From: Muribaculaceae bacterium
GTDB lineage: Bacteria > Bacteroidota > Bacteroidia > Bacteroidales > Muribaculaceae
Direction: 5' to 3'
Length of the DNA: 58,914 bases
NCBI GenBank assembly: GCA_017399915.1
Contig: JAFQAS010000005.1
Location: 1 to 58,914 of the forward strand
Part shown: positions 15,626 to 25,554 of the stretch, one piece after another
Position numbering within the stretch: the first letter of the stretch is position 1
Layout of the letters: each line of letters starts with the position of its first letter
Made by a program: the position numbers and the translations under genes
The notes under the pieces: generated by a model
The model's input: only the letters and a program-made list of their open reading frames with translations
Databases searched by the model: none
What the model was told of the DNA's origin: nothing

Positions 15626-16726
15626 ATGAAACTTAAATATATATTGGCCATTATTGCGGTAGGTTTGAGTGTATCGTTAAATGCGCAAACAACACAAAAA
15701 CTTACTGCAACAAAAGCTAGTGAATATGGAATAATATATTCATTGCCTTCAACGGTTGTAGATATTACGATTGAAACAGAAACTATGGTGAAAAAACCGG
15801 GCGAGTTTTATCGTTATGCTAAGAAATATCTAAACTCCGATGATGCAATATCGGAAGAAATTAAGACTACTCGATTGAAATCGGTGGTGTTAAATGTGCG
15901 AGGGGTAGCAAATGATAGCGAACGCTACCTAATGCAATTTAAACCCGGCACTTCTCCATTTATGATGCTTAATAATGAGAATATGCCTTTGTCGATTAAT
16001 GCCGAAGAGGTGGAGCAATCAAAAGTGTCTTCTACTGAATTGCCTAAGCCAATTCCTCCTACACCTACGCCATTAGAAACAGATGCCGCTCAACAGGTGA
16101 TTAGTGGTGAGATGGCAAAAAGTCAGTCTTTATCAAAAAGAGCTGAGATTGCAGCTACGCAATTATTTGATATACGACAAATACGTACTGATTTGCTCTC
16201 AGGAGATGCTGAGCAAATGCCACCTGACGGACGATCAATGGAGCTATTGCTTGATAATATGCAGGCTCAAGAATCGGCGTTATTGGCAATGTTTATGGGT
16301 ACAACCCAAACTTATACCGACGTAAAAACATTTACATACACACCTCAAGATGAGGTGCAAAATGAAGTGTTGGCACGAATCTCAGCGGTAGATGGAATTG
16401 TTGATGCCGGAAATCTTGCCGGTGTGCCGGTGTATTTGTCGGTGAAAGTTGAAGAAAAAGGAGAACTTCCTGTCGATGAAAAGGGGGTGCCAAAAACTTT
16501 CCCTAAAGGAGGTGTGGCATATAATATCCCCGGAAAGATTTCTATAAAAATTGATTGCGAAGGGAAAAATTATTGCAATCAAGTAATTTCGTCGGCTCAA
16601 CATGGTGTTGTCTTTGGTATTGACCCAAAATTGTTTGTCGACAAGAAAGATCCTATATATGTGTTGTTTGATCCTGTTACCGGAGCTATTAAAGAGCTTG
16701 GCTCGGTGAAGAATTTGTCGAAATGA
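15626..16726 (+). CDS. Exported DUF4831-family protein
   Basis: A 366-residue protein with a signal peptide (about residues 1-20, ending SLNA). It shows the DUF4831 family pattern seen in Bacteroidales (IIYSLPSTVVDITIETE near the N-terminus, then FYRYAKKYL). The function is unknown. A central region rich in Pro, Thr and Glu (PIPPTPTPLETD) links two parts. It lies 12 nt after nnr and overlaps the FKBP gene by 4 nt (ATGA), so it is co-translated with a folding factor. Confidence 0.85.
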   Translation: MKLKYILAIIAVGLSVSLNAQTTQKLTATKASEYGIIYSLPSTVVDITIETETMVKKPGEFYRYAKKYLNSDDAISEEIKTTRLKSVVLNVRGVANDSERYLMQFKPGTSPFMMLNNENMPLSINAEEVEQSKVSSTELPKPIPPTPTPLETDAAQQVISGEMAKSQSLSKRAEIAATQLFDIRQIRTDLLSGDAEQMPPDGRSMELLLDNMQAQESALLAMFMGTTQTYTDVKTFTYTPQDEVQNEVLARISAVDGIVDAGNLAGVPVYLSVKVEEKGELPVDEKGVPKTFPKGGVAYNIPGKISIKIDCEGKNYCNQVISSAQHGVVFGIDPKLFVDKKDPIYVLFDPVTGAIKELGSVKNLSK

Positions 16727-17124
16727 GCAAAAAGGAGGAATACAAGCAGCTAAACCTCAAATTTCTTGAGGAATACAAGCAAAAAGAAGATGTGTGGACT
16801 TTGCCCGAGGGGGTGATGTATCGAGTTATCACCTCAAGCGAGAGTAATGTGCGTCCGTCGGCGACAAGCGTGGTTTCGGTTTATTATAAAGGTTTGCTTA
16901 TTAACGGACGAGTATTTGACGACAATATGTCGCAACCTTGTGCCGAGCCATTCCGACTTAACGAGGTGATTGCCGGGTGGCAAATTGTGCTACCTCATAT
17001 GAGTGTGGGCGAGCGTTGGGAGGTTGTTATTCCCGCTACATTGGCCTATGGCTCAAAAGGCACAGATGGAATACCACGTAATTCAACACTTATTTTTGAG
17101 ATAGAATTAGTAAATGTGTTTTAA
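16723..17124 (+). CDS. FKBP-type peptidyl-prolyl isomerase
   Basis: A 133-residue single-domain FKBP. Characteristic segments are VVSVYYKGLLINGRVFDD, VIAGWQIVLPHMSVGERWEVVIPATLAYG and the closing strand STLIFEIELVNVF, which include the usual Trp and Tyr of the binding pocket. It accelerates proline isomerisation in folding proteins. It has no signal peptide, so it is likely cytoplasmic. It is tightly packed in the nnr operon. Confidence 0.92.
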   Translation: MSKKEEYKQLNLKFLEEYKQKEDVWTLPEGVMYRVITSSESNVRPSATSVVSVYYKGLLINGRVFDDNMSQPCAEPFRLNEVIAGWQIVLPHMSVGERWEVVIPATLAYGSKGTDGIPRNSTLIFEIELVNVF

Positions 17125-17144
17125 CCAAAACAATATAACGAGAG

Positions 17145-18464
17145 ATGATAGATAACACCACATTTGGCACTCGCACGGCTGTGTTTCACACTCTTGGGTG
17201 TAAACTCAATTTTGCCGAAACATCGACCGTGGCACGAATGTTTGCCGACAAAGGTATCCGTCGGGCGCAAACGGGAGAAGCCCCTGATGTGGTAGTTGTG
17301 AACACTTGTAGTGTTACAGAGTTGGCCGATAAAAAGTGTCGCCAAGCTATCCGCTCGTTTGTGAAAAAATATCCTAATGCCACAGTGATTGTAACCGGTT
17401 GTTATGCTCAACTCAAAAGTGATGAGGTGGCGGCAATCCCCGGGGTGAAGATTGTGGCAGGAAGTGACCAAAAACTATTGCTCACGCAGTTTCTTGATGA
17501 ATTTGTGGCCACTCATGAGCCACGCACAGTGGTGACTCCGCTCAAGGAGATGCGCCATTTCTTCCCTTCATGCTCGCGAGGCGATCGCACACGTTATTTC
17601 TTGAAGGTGCAAGATGGGTGTGACTATTATTGTTCATATTGCACCATTCCTATGGCGCGAGGTCGTAGCCGCTCGGGAACGATTGCCGACTTGGTGGCAC
17701 AGGCACGCCAAGTGGCACAAGAGGGAGGCAAAGAAATTGTAATTACAGGTGTGAATATAGGCGACTTTGGTAAAGGTCGTGAAGATACTTTCTTTGATCT
17801 TATAAAAGCGCTTGATGAGGTGGAAGGAATTGAGCGTTATCGCATATCTTCAATAGAACCCAATCTGCTCACCGATGAAATAATAGAGTGGGTGGCGCAA
17901 TCCAAACGCTTTATGCCTCATTTTCATGTGCCGTTGCAAAGTGGTAGCGATGAGGTGTTGAAACTGATGCGTCGTCACTATGATACAGCATTGTTCCGTG
18001 CTAAGATTGAAAAGATACGAGCCACTATACCCGATGCGTTTATCGGTGTGGATCTTATTGTGGGCGCGCGTGGTGAGACTCCCGAACTGTTTGAGCAGTC
18101 GCGCAGCTTCATTGAGTCGCTCGACATATCTCGATTGCATGTGTTCACCTATTCAGAGCGTCCCGGCACTCGTGCGTTGAATATCGATTATGTTGTCGAC
18201 CCTCGAGAGAAACATCGTCGCACTCGCATTATGTTAGCTTTGTCGGAACAAAAATTGATGCAATTCTCCGAACGTTTTGTTGGCACCACTCGTCCTGTGT
18301 TGCTCGAACATTCAAAGCCGGGCAAGCCTATGAGTGGCTTTACCGACAATTATCTCAAAGTGGAAGTAGCTGCTAATTCATCGCTCGACAATACTATGGT
18401 TAATGTGCGCCTTGATGAGGTGATAAATAACGGCGAAGAGATAAAAGGGGAGGTAGTGCGATGA
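17145..18464 (+). CDS. mtaB: tRNA t6A37 methylthiotransferase
   Basis: A radical-SAM methylthiotransferase that turns t6A37 of certain tRNAs into ms2t6A. It has the N-terminal UPF0004 domain with Cys residues in TLGCKLNFAE, VVNTCSVTE and VTGCYAQL for the second cluster. The radical-SAM motif is DGCDYYCSYCTIPMARG (CxxxCxxC), and a C-terminal TRAM-like region follows. The 439-residue length and the sequences fit MtaB better than MiaB or RimO. It is 20 nt after the FKBP gene and overlaps the next gene by 4 nt. Confidence 0.93.
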   Translation: MIDNTTFGTRTAVFHTLGCKLNFAETSTVARMFADKGIRRAQTGEAPDVVVVNTCSVTELADKKCRQAIRSFVKKYPNATVIVTGCYAQLKSDEVAAIPGVKIVAGSDQKLLLTQFLDEFVATHEPRTVVTPLKEMRHFFPSCSRGDRTRYFLKVQDGCDYYCSYCTIPMARGRSRSGTIADLVAQARQVAQEGGKEIVITGVNIGDFGKGREDTFFDLIKALDEVEGIERYRISSIEPNLLTDEIIEWVAQSKRFMPHFHVPLQSGSDEVLKLMRRHYDTALFRAKIEKIRATIPDAFIGVDLIVGARGETPELFEQSRSFIESLDISRLHVFTYSERPGTRALNIDYVVDPREKHRRTRIMLALSEQKLMQFSERFVGTTRPVLLEHSKPGKPMSGFTDNYLKVEVAANSSLDNTMVNVRLDEVINNGEEIKGEVVR

Positions 18465-19363
18465 AACATTGGCAATATCTACCTGTGCAAGGATTGCTAT
18501 ACATTATTTCATTAATGCCTTTCTGGGTGTTATATGGCATTGCCGATTTCATTTTTGTGCTTGTGTATTATGTGGTGCGTTATCGTCGCAAAATCGTGGC
18601 TAAAAATATGCGTGAGTCATTCCCCGAGCTCTCGGATAAGGAGTTGAGTAAAATAGCCCGCAAGTTTTATCGCAATTTTGCCGACTATATAGTGGAAACA
18701 ATAAAACTTAATCACATCAGCGACGAAGAAATTAAGCGACGCATGGTGTTTAAGAATATGGATATTATCGACCGTTTGTTTGATGAAAAACGATCGATTG
18801 CAGCATATTTCTCGCATTGTGGCAATTGGGAATGGGTGCCGTCGATAACGCTTTGGTCTCGTCACACCACGGGCAAAGATGTAGAGTTTTGTCAAGTGTA
18901 TCGTCCTTTGAAAAATAAATGGTACGATGAATATATGTTGCGATTGCGAAGCCGCTTCAATTCGTTGTCGTTTAAGAAGAAAACCGTGTTGCGCGATTTG
19001 CTTTTATTGCGTCGTCGCGAAATGCCGAGTATCACCGGGTTTATGAGCGATCAGAAACCGAGTAAAGGAGATGAGAGCCATATAGTGAAATTCCTCAATC
19101 ACCCCTCGGCTGTGATTACCGGCACCGAACAGGTGGCGCGTAAACTTGATATGGCGGTGGTGTATTTTGATATGCATAAACTTAGTCGCGGCTATTATGA
19201 GCTTGAGGTGAAATTGATAACCGACAACACTTCGACAATAGAGCCAATGGCTATTACCGATGCATATGTGAAGTTCCTTGAAGAAACTATAAAACGAAAT
19301 CCGTCGATTTGGCTATGGACTCATAACCGATGGAAACATAAAGTGGAAATGCCCAATGAATAA
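18461..19363 (+). CDS. Lipid A-type lauroyl/myristoyl acyltransferase
   Basis: A 300-residue LpxL/HtrB-family acyltransferase. A hydrophobic N-terminal segment (about 10-35) anchors it to the inner membrane. The catalytic H-x4-E motif is seen in FSHCGNWEWVPS (His about 111). SDQKPSKG and the C-terminal WLWTHNRWK are further family marks. It would add a secondary acyl chain to lipid A or a related lipid. It overlaps mtaB and the glycosyltransferase gene, so all three are co-translated. Confidence 0.9.
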   Translation: MKHWQYLPVQGLLYIISLMPFWVLYGIADFIFVLVYYVVRYRRKIVAKNMRESFPELSDKELSKIARKFYRNFADYIVETIKLNHISDEEIKRRMVFKNMDIIDRLFDEKRSIAAYFSHCGNWEWVPSITLWSRHTTGKDVEFCQVYRPLKNKWYDEYMLRLRSRFNSLSFKKKTVLRDLLLLRRREMPSITGFMSDQKPSKGDESHIVKFLNHPSAVITGTEQVARKLDMAVVYFDMHKLSRGYYELEVKLITDNTSTIEPMAITDAYVKFLEETIKRNPSIWLWTHNRWKHKVEMPNE

Positions 19364-20357
19364 AGTAGCTGTTATAATTCTCAACTGGAATGGAGAAAAA
19401 CTTTTGCGTGAGTATCTCCCAAGTGTTATCGAAACAACCGATAGCAGTATTGCAGATGTAATTGTAGCTGATAATGGTAGCACCGATTCTTCGGTAGAGC
19501 TTTTGCGCAAGGAATTCCCTCAAGTGAAGCTGCTTGAATTTAGCGAAAACTATGGTTTTGCCGAGGGGTATAATCGTGCTATCAAAGCGACGAATTATCC
19601 CTACACAGTGTTGCTTAACTCTGATGTGGCTACAACCGAAGGGTGGATAAACGTGCTTTATGACTATATGGAGGCTAATCCCAATGTAGGGGCGTGCCAA
19701 CCCAAGATAAGAGCTTATACTAATAAAACTCACTTTGAATATGCAGGAGCGGCAGGTGGTTTTATCGACCGCAATGGCTACCCCTATTGCCGTGGTCGCA
19801 TCTTCGATACCGTAGAGGAAGACAAGGGGCAATATGATGAGGTAATGCCTATTTTTTGGGCAACGGGAGCCGCTTTGATGGTGCGTTCGCAGTTGTATAT
19901 CGATGCCGGCGGACTTGACAAAGATTTTTTTGCCCATATGGAGGAAATTGACCTATGTTGGCGCATATTGCTCACCGGTAGCGAGATTATGGCGGTGCCA
20001 CAATCGGTGGTTTATCATCTTGGCGGTGGTAGTTTGCCTGCCTCTAATCCTCGCAAAACGTATCTTAATTTCCGCAATAATCTGTTGATGCTCCACAAGA
20101 ATCTACCCGATGAAACTCGCGGCAAGACATTGTTCATTCGTCGATTGCTCGACACTGTGGCATGGGCAAAATATATGGCGACATTTGATTTCAAGAACGC
20201 CAATGCGATTCTAAAAGCTCACAACGATTTCAAAAAGATGCGCAAGACCTACACTATTCACCCCACAATCGACCTCCTGCGCACTCGCACTGACTGTCGT
20301 CGCAATATCCTCCTCGACTACTACCTCCGAGGACGTAAGATATGGAGTAATCTTTAA
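19356..20357 (+). CDS. Family 2 glycosyltransferase
   Basis: A 333-residue GT-A glycosyltransferase of the rhamnosyltransferase-like GT2 type. The start VAVIILNWNGEKLLREYLPSV, the nucleotide-sugar motif VADNGSTDSS, the metal-binding VLLNSDVA and the acceptor-side FFAHMEEIDLCWR are clear. It has no transmembrane segment except possibly near the C-terminus. It overlaps the acyltransferase gene by 8 nt. The pair suggests a role in lipid-linked or lipopolysaccharide glycan assembly; donor and acceptor are unknown. Confidence 0.9.
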   Translation: MNKVAVIILNWNGEKLLREYLPSVIETTDSSIADVIVADNGSTDSSVELLRKEFPQVKLLEFSENYGFAEGYNRAIKATNYPYTVLLNSDVATTEGWINVLYDYMEANPNVGACQPKIRAYTNKTHFEYAGAAGGFIDRNGYPYCRGRIFDTVEEDKGQYDEVMPIFWATGAALMVRSQLYIDAGGLDKDFFAHMEEIDLCWRILLTGSEIMAVPQSVVYHLGGGSLPASNPRKTYLNFRNNLLMLHKNLPDETRGKTLFIRRLLDTVAWAKYMATFDFKNANAILKAHNDFKKMRKTYTIHPTIDLLRTRTDCRRNILLDYYLRGRKIWSNL

Positions 20358-20379
20358 TTAAGGGTAGCATATAAAACAT

Positions 20380-20416
20380 AATGCGGTGTCACTTTTTTAT
20401 CAAGTGACACCGCATT
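20380..20416. terminator. Bidirectional terminator between convergent genes
   Basis: A perfect 15-bp inverted repeat (20380-20394 with 20402-20416) carries A/T tails on both sides. It serves the nnr operon on the plus strand and the M3 peptidase operon on the minus strand. Confidence 0.88.
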
Positions 20417-20437
20417 TATTATTGTGGATTTGAAATC

Positions 20438-22543
20438 TTATTTCAAAAGACCGCGATTACGGAGGAGTGCGTCGGGGTTAGGAGCTTGACCGCGGAAGTT
20501 GATGTAAAGCTTCATTGGGTCTTCGCTACCGCCCATTTCAAGCACGTTGGTGCGGAATGCGTCGGCAGTGGCAGGATCGAAGATGCCTTTTTCTTTGAAT
20601 AGTTCAAATCCGTCGGCATCGAGCACTTCAGCCCAAAGGTAGGTGTAGTAACCTGCAGCATAACCATCGCTACCGAAGATGTGTTTGAAGTATGTGCTAC
20701 GATAACGGAATTGCACTTCTTTTGGCATCTTTAATTCTTTAGCAACCTTAGCTTCAAATGCAGCTACATCTACATCACCGTCAAAGTTGGTTGAGTTCCA
20801 ATAGAGGTCGAGCAAAGCTGCGCCTGCAAGTTCGGTAGTAGCGAACCCTTGGTTGTGAGTTGATGCATCTTGAAGTTTTTTGATTAATTCATCGGGCATA
20901 GGCTCGCCTGTTTTATAGTGGAGAGCATATGTTTTGAGCAATTCGGGTTCGAGAGCCCAGTGTTCGTGAATTTGAGAAGGGAGTTCCACGAAGTCGCGGT
21001 CAACGTTTGTGCCGGCTTGTGAACGATATTTAGCGCGGGTCAACATGCCGTGAAGACCATGGCCAAATTCATGGAATGTAGTTTCCACTTCATCAAGAGT
21101 GAGAAGAGAAGGAGTAGTTGCAGTAGGTTTGGTAAAGTTACCAACGTTGTAGATGATAGGACGAATGTCGTTGCCATATTCATCGATGCAAGCACCTTTA
21201 AATTCGCTCATCCAAGCACCTTGGCGTTTTGATGCGCGAGGGAAGTAGTCGGTCATGAATACCGATACGTGATTGCCATTCTTGTCGAGTACTTCATACA
21301 CTTTCACTTCGGGGTGATATTTAGGAGCGTTGGGAAGCTCACGGAAAGTCACGCCATAAAGACGGTTGGCCATAGTAAATATGCCGTTAACCACATTGTC
21401 AACTGCAAAATATTGGCGCACTTCGTCTTCGTCGAGAGCATATTTCTTTTGACGTACTTTTTCAGCATAATAGTAGTAGTCCCAAGGCTCGATTTTGAAT
21501 TTGCCACCTTCTTCCTTAACGATGGCTTGCATTTCGCTAACCTCTTTCTTTACTTGTTTGATAGCAGGTCCCCAAATCTTCATCAAAAGGTCTTTGGCTG
21601 CTTGAGGTGTTTTAGCCATAACTTTGTCGGTCATGTAAGCGGCAAAGTTGTCGAAGCCAAGTAGAGCGGCTTTTTTAGTGCGCGCTTGCATGATTTTGTT
21701 GATGACCGGACGGTTGTCGTTTTCACCTTCGGTAGCAAGGTTGATATATCCTTCATACATTTTTTTGCGCAATTCGCGGTTTTGCGCATATTGCAACAAT
21801 GGCAAACGTGATGGAGCATGGAGAGTAAAAACCCATTTGCCTTCCATGCCACGAGCTTTTGCTTCTTCGGCAGCCACAGCTACGCTTGATGCAGGAAGTC
21901 CGGCAAGTTGAGCCTCGTTATCAACCACGAGAGTGAATGAATTAGTGGCATTGAGGAGGCGTTTGTTGAAGTCGAGGTAAAGACCTGCAAGCTCGGCATT
22001 GAGCGCTTTAAGCTCTTCTTTCTTTTCGGCAGAGAGAAGCGCACCATTGCGAGTGAATGATTTGTAATTGCTTTCGATAAGACGGAGTTGTGCAGTGTTG
22101 TAGTTGTGATTTGCACGATCGTCGTAAACTTTTTTGATGCGAGCAAAAAGTTTGTCATTCATCGAAATTTCGTCGCTATGTTTAGTGAGAAGAGGAGTGA
22201 ATTCTTCATCTACTTTTTGTAATTCGGGCGAAGAAAGAGCTTCGGTGAATGCAAAGAATACATATGCCACCTTATTGAGAGTTTGACCTGAATTGTCGAG
22301 CGCTAAGATGGTGTTTTCAAAGGTTGGGGCCTCGGGGTTGTTGATGATAGCCTCAATTTCTTTGTTTTGTTCGTCGATACCGGCTTTGAGTGCAGGTAGA
22401 TAGTGCTCGGTTTTGATTTGGTCAAAAGGAGGGATGTTGAATTGGGTAGTGTATTCCGTCATAAACGGATTTCCGTCCTGATTGGCAAATGCTGATGTAG
22501 CCATACATGCACAAGTTGCTAATGTTAATAATTTTTTCTTCAT
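20438..22543 (-). CDS. M3-family peptidase (dipeptidyl carboxypeptidase-like)
   Basis: A 701-residue zinc metallopeptidase. HEFGHGLHGML near residue 488 is the HExxH zinc motif, and the distal Glu lies in FVELPSQIHEHWALE. A signal peptide (MKKKLLTLATCACMATSAFA) indicates export to the periplasm. The family includes Dcp and oligopeptidase A; the export signal and overall sequence favour a Dcp-like role in trimming peptides for nutrition. It is the last gene of a four-gene minus-strand run that starts with two rhomboids. Confidence 0.93.
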   Translation of the reverse strand: MKKKLLTLATCACMATSAFANQDGNPFMTEYTTQFNIPPFDQIKTEHYLPALKAGIDEQNKEIEAIINNPEAPTFENTILALDNSGQTLNKVAYVFFAFTEALSSPELQKVDEEFTPLLTKHSDEISMNDKLFARIKKVYDDRANHNYNTAQLRLIESNYKSFTRNGALLSAEKKEELKALNAELAGLYLDFNKRLLNATNSFTLVVDNEAQLAGLPASSVAVAAEEAKARGMEGKWVFTLHAPSRLPLLQYAQNRELRKKMYEGYINLATEGENDNRPVINKIMQARTKKAALLGFDNFAAYMTDKVMAKTPQAAKDLLMKIWGPAIKQVKKEVSEMQAIVKEEGGKFKIEPWDYYYYAEKVRQKKYALDEDEVRQYFAVDNVVNGIFTMANRLYGVTFRELPNAPKYHPEVKVYEVLDKNGNHVSVFMTDYFPRASKRQGAWMSEFKGACIDEYGNDIRPIIYNVGNFTKPTATTPSLLTLDEVETTFHEFGHGLHGMLTRAKYRSQAGTNVDRDFVELPSQIHEHWALEPELLKTYALHYKTGEPMPDELIKKLQDASTHNQGFATTELAGAALLDLYWNSTNFDGDVDVAAFEAKVAKELKMPKEVQFRYRSTYFKHIFGSDGYAAGYYTYLWAEVLDADGFELFKEKGIFDPATADAFRTNVLEMGGSEDPMKLYINFRGQAPNPDALLRNRGLLK

Positions 22544-22583
22544 AAGTTTATGTATTTATTGATTTGATTTATTTTATGCTTAT

Positions 22584-23660
22584 TTAGTTTTTGTCCCAGT
22601 GGAATGTTGCAACTAATGGGTAGTGGTCGCTTCGGTCAATATCTCCACGAGTGATTGAAGTTGCTTCGAAATCACCTTCATAAAAGATATGGTCAATGCG
22701 GAAATATAATTTATCACCATGGTATGTTATGGTGGGGCCAAATCCACAATCGGCATACGCGTCATCAAAGTCATCGCATATGGTATTAATCGCATAACAA
22801 TTAGGCACGTCGTTAAAGTCGCCACACACAATGATATTTTCACTATCAATGTTGTCGATGTATTTGCGTAGTTTTTCTGCTTGTCGGGCTCTGTTTTTTG
22901 CTGCCGACGCAACTTTTCGGGCTATATCTTTAATTCTCGAGTTATGGCCACTAAGTCCGGTCAAATCGGAGTATTGATCTTTTTCTTCTTGAGTGAGGCG
23001 AAGAGATCGGAGATGCACATCAATAATGTCGATTGTGTTATTATCCATTTCAACTCTAAAATGAGAATAATATCCTTCAGATGAAATTTTTTCGACGGGG
23101 AATTTCGACAAGATTGATTCCCCATTTTCCACTCCTATTATTTGATATGGATATTGTTTTTTTAGAGAGTCGACCTGCGGACGATATACATGCCATGCTT
23201 TTAATGGAGATAGATATTCACATTCTTGAAGACACACAATGTCGGCATCGGTATGAATGATGTATGAAAGGGTGGCGTTAGTTGAATCGGAAGGGTATAT
23301 TTTGTCTAATGCTCTGAAATTATAAGCATTGTAGCAGAGTAACGAGAAATCGTTGTTGCCGATTTTTTTATGGTCGTTTTTGTTGAATGCGTTTAATGGG
23401 CAGAGATTTAATAACGGACTCAAGCAAATAATTACTGTAGCAATAGGGATAAGTGATGTCCATTTCTTAATAAGAAAGCTAATAGGAATCATTACCAACG
23501 TCACAATTGCAGCAAAAGGTAGTAGCATACATGCTATTGGAGCAATTGCCATTTCGTTGGGACTGATATGTCCTGCGTATGCCGCAAAAATAGTGGCACT
23601 TGCAATTAGGAGGTTAATTGCAATAAAGATGCCTAATAATATGTTGCGCCACAAATTCAT
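22584..23660 (-). CDS. Membrane-anchored endonuclease/exonuclease/phosphatase-fold protein
   Basis: A 358-residue protein with three hydrophobic segments in the first 90 residues, then an EEP catalytic domain. Its motifs are ADIVCLQECEYL (metal-binding Glu), VCGDFNDVPN (Asp-x-Asn) and SDHYPLVATFHW (the closing His). The fold hydrolyses phosphodiesters or phosphomonoesters; nucleic acid, lipid or sugar phosphates are all possible. It starts 7 nt after the rhomboid gene upstream, so they are co-transcribed. Confidence 0.88.
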   Translation of the reverse strand: MNLWRNILLGIFIAINLLIASATIFAAYAGHISPNEMAIAPIACMLLPFAAIVTLVMIPISFLIKKWTSLIPIATVIICLSPLLNLCPLNAFNKNDHKKIGNNDFSLLCYNAYNFRALDKIYPSDSTNATLSYIIHTDADIVCLQECEYLSPLKAWHVYRPQVDSLKKQYPYQIIGVENGESILSKFPVEKISSEGYYSHFRVEMDNNTIDIIDVHLRSLRLTQEEKDQYSDLTGLSGHNSRIKDIARKVASAAKNRARQAEKLRKYIDNIDSENIIVCGDFNDVPNCYAINTICDDFDDAYADCGFGPTITYHGDKLYFRIDHIFYEGDFEATSITRGDIDRSDHYPLVATFHWDKN

Positions 23661-23667
23661 TCTTTAA

Positions 23668-24618
23668 TTATTTTATTCTGCTACTAACATCAAAAAGTCG
23701 TTTTTTCTCTTCGGCCGAAAGTGCAGTGTAACCCGATTTCTTGATTTTGTCGAGTATGCGGTCAAGGTCGGCTTGATCTTCGGGTGATGCTGTGGCTTTT
23801 TCTTTTGATTGAGTTGACTTGTTGTCGGTGGTTGCTTCTTCTTTTTTCTCACTCCATTTATTCGCTTTTGGAGCTTTGTTGCGCATTTTAGGAGCCTTAA
23901 ACTTAAAGTCTTTTATGGCTGATACGAAATTGGCGCAAGCATCGAGCATGCGATTAAACGGTTTGGTGATGTCAATACCACTTCGCATCATTATGCCATA
24001 TATGGCACCGGCGAGAGCTCCTCCTAAATGAGCCATATGCCCTCCGGCGTTTTCTCCCGGCAAGCTTAATACAAATATTCCTAATGTTATAATCGCAATC
24101 CATTTGAGTGAAATCTGTCCGATGAAAAGCAGGCCTACCTTGTGGTTGGGATTTAATACAGCCGTGGCAATGACAATAGCTATTACTGATGCTGATGATC
24201 CTATTAACCACCCTGTGCTATATTCAAAACGAGGTAGGAGATTGTAGCCAAGCATAAATGTCGCCGCACCTAAAATCCCTCCATAGATATATAGTGCAAG
24301 GAGTTGCTTTTGAGAATTGAATTCTAAGAATAATCGTCCAAATCCATATAGCCAAAGCATATTAAACAATATATGAAGCACATCATATTGAGCAAACATA
24401 TATGTGATGATTCCCCATGGTTGATATGCTAATGTGGATAGAGAAGATGGGCATTCAATTAAATATAACCAAGATTTGTCGAAAGGTATATTCGCAAAGA
24501 ATGCTACTACTGCGCCCAAACGCAATAGAATGAAAACGGCGATGTTGATATATAATATTTTAATCAACCAGGAGCCGGTTTTCCAACGAAATGATATGTC
24601 TTTAAAAATATCCGCCAT
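23668..24618 (-). CDS. Rhomboid-family protein with variant active site
   Basis: A 316-residue protein with six membrane helices and a charged, Lys/Ala-rich C-terminal tail of about 100 residues. The rhomboid HxxxN motif is present (HILFN, His 82), as is the helix-6 His in MAHLGGALAG (His 197). The serine motif reads GSSA (Ser 142) where active rhomboids have GxSG, so activity is uncertain. It overlaps the second rhomboid gene by 17 nt, which suggests that the two proteins are made together. Confidence 0.88.
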   Translation of the reverse strand: MADIFKDISFRWKTGSWLIKILYINIAVFILLRLGAVVAFFANIPFDKSWLYLIECPSSLSTLAYQPWGIITYMFAQYDVLHILFNMLWLYGFGRLFLEFNSQKQLLALYIYGGILGAATFMLGYNLLPRFEYSTGWLIGSSASVIAIVIATAVLNPNHKVGLLFIGQISLKWIAIITLGIFVLSLPGENAGGHMAHLGGALAGAIYGIMMRSGIDITKPFNRMLDACANFVSAIKDFKFKAPKMRNKAPKANKWSEKKEEATTDNKSTQSKEKATASPEDQADLDRILDKIKKSGYTALSAEEKKRLFDVSSRIK

Positions 24619-25357
24619 TTTTACGAATTACACCTGTTTTTCTCCAATAAAGAATTAGTAATAGCCCGAAAATCATACCACCAAGGTGGGCAAAGTGTGC
24701 TATGCCTGTATTGGCGTGTCCCATGCCTTGTAAAAGCTCTATTGCTGCATATCCAATCACTACCCATTTTGCTTTTACCGGGTAGGGAATAAACATTATA
24801 TACATCTCACGATTAGGGAAGAATAATCCATAGGCCAATAATATGCCAAACACAGCTCCTGATGCACCAATCGTCGATGCATTAATAAGGGCGTTTAGAT
24901 TTCCTAATGTGGGGTCGGAGTAGTTATATCCTTGGGCAATAACTGCCGCGCCTTCGTGTATGACTTTCTGTACAACTTCAGAAGGGAGCTGCTGCGCCAA
25001 TTGCACATATTCTATTGCGTTTACCCCTAATTGAACTAATCCGGCACCTATTCCACAAATTAAATAATAGGTTATAAAACGTTTTGGCCCCATTATGCTC
25101 TCAATCACCATGCCAAACATAAATAGGGCGAACATATTAAAAAATAAGTGCATGAAATCGGCATGAATGAATTGGTATGATAAAAATTGGGTGGGTATGA
25201 AATCGGGTGAGAGGTAGTAGTGAAGTCCGCCATGGCGGTTCATCGTAGAGCCAATCTCCTCGGGGAATAAAGTCATAGCCAAAAATATAATCACATTTAC
25301 TATGATTAAGTTTTTGGTTACCGGAGGCATTTGGTTGAAAATGGAGTTGTTAGACAT
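24602..25357 (-). CDS. Rhomboid intramembrane serine protease
   Basis: A 251-residue polytopic membrane protein with an intact rhomboid active site: HLFFN (His 70, Asn 74), GASGAVFG (Ser 166 in GxSG) and FAHLGGMIFG (His 224). It would cleave transmembrane segments of unknown client proteins in the inner membrane. It is the first gene of the operon that also holds the variant rhomboid, the EEP protein and the M3 peptidase. A TAATTTTG -7-like box lies at 25400-25407 on the minus strand. Confidence 0.94.
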   Translation of the reverse strand: MSNNSIFNQMPPVTKNLIIVNVIIFLAMTLFPEEIGSTMNRHGGLHYYLSPDFIPTQFLSYQFIHADFMHLFFNMFALFMFGMVIESIMGPKRFITYYLICGIGAGLVQLGVNAIEYVQLAQQLPSEVVQKVIHEGAAVIAQGYNYSDPTLGNLNALINASTIGASGAVFGILLAYGLFFPNREMYIMFIPYPVKAKWVVIGYAAIELLQGMGHANTGIAHFAHLGGMIFGLLLILYWRKTGVIRKNGGYF

Positions 25358-25481
25358 TTTTTCTACGTAATAATATGTTTTTATTCTTTATAATGACTAC
25401 AAAATTAACGAAAAAAAGTTGATTTTTGATGTAACTATACGATTTTGGAGCAATTATGAGTGTTTTTTTTGCTATTTTTTT

Positions 25482-25511
25482 TTTGTTTTTCAGAATTTTA
25501 CATTACTTTTG
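25482..25511 (+). promoter_or_regulatory. Promoter of the HU gene
   Basis: TTTG (25482-25485) and TACTTTTG (25504-25511) are 18 nt apart, 43 nt before the ATG, with a T-rich stretch upstream. Confidence 0.75.
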
Positions 25512-25554
25512 CATTTATATTGTACCATACAAATCTAATTAATATCAATTTATT

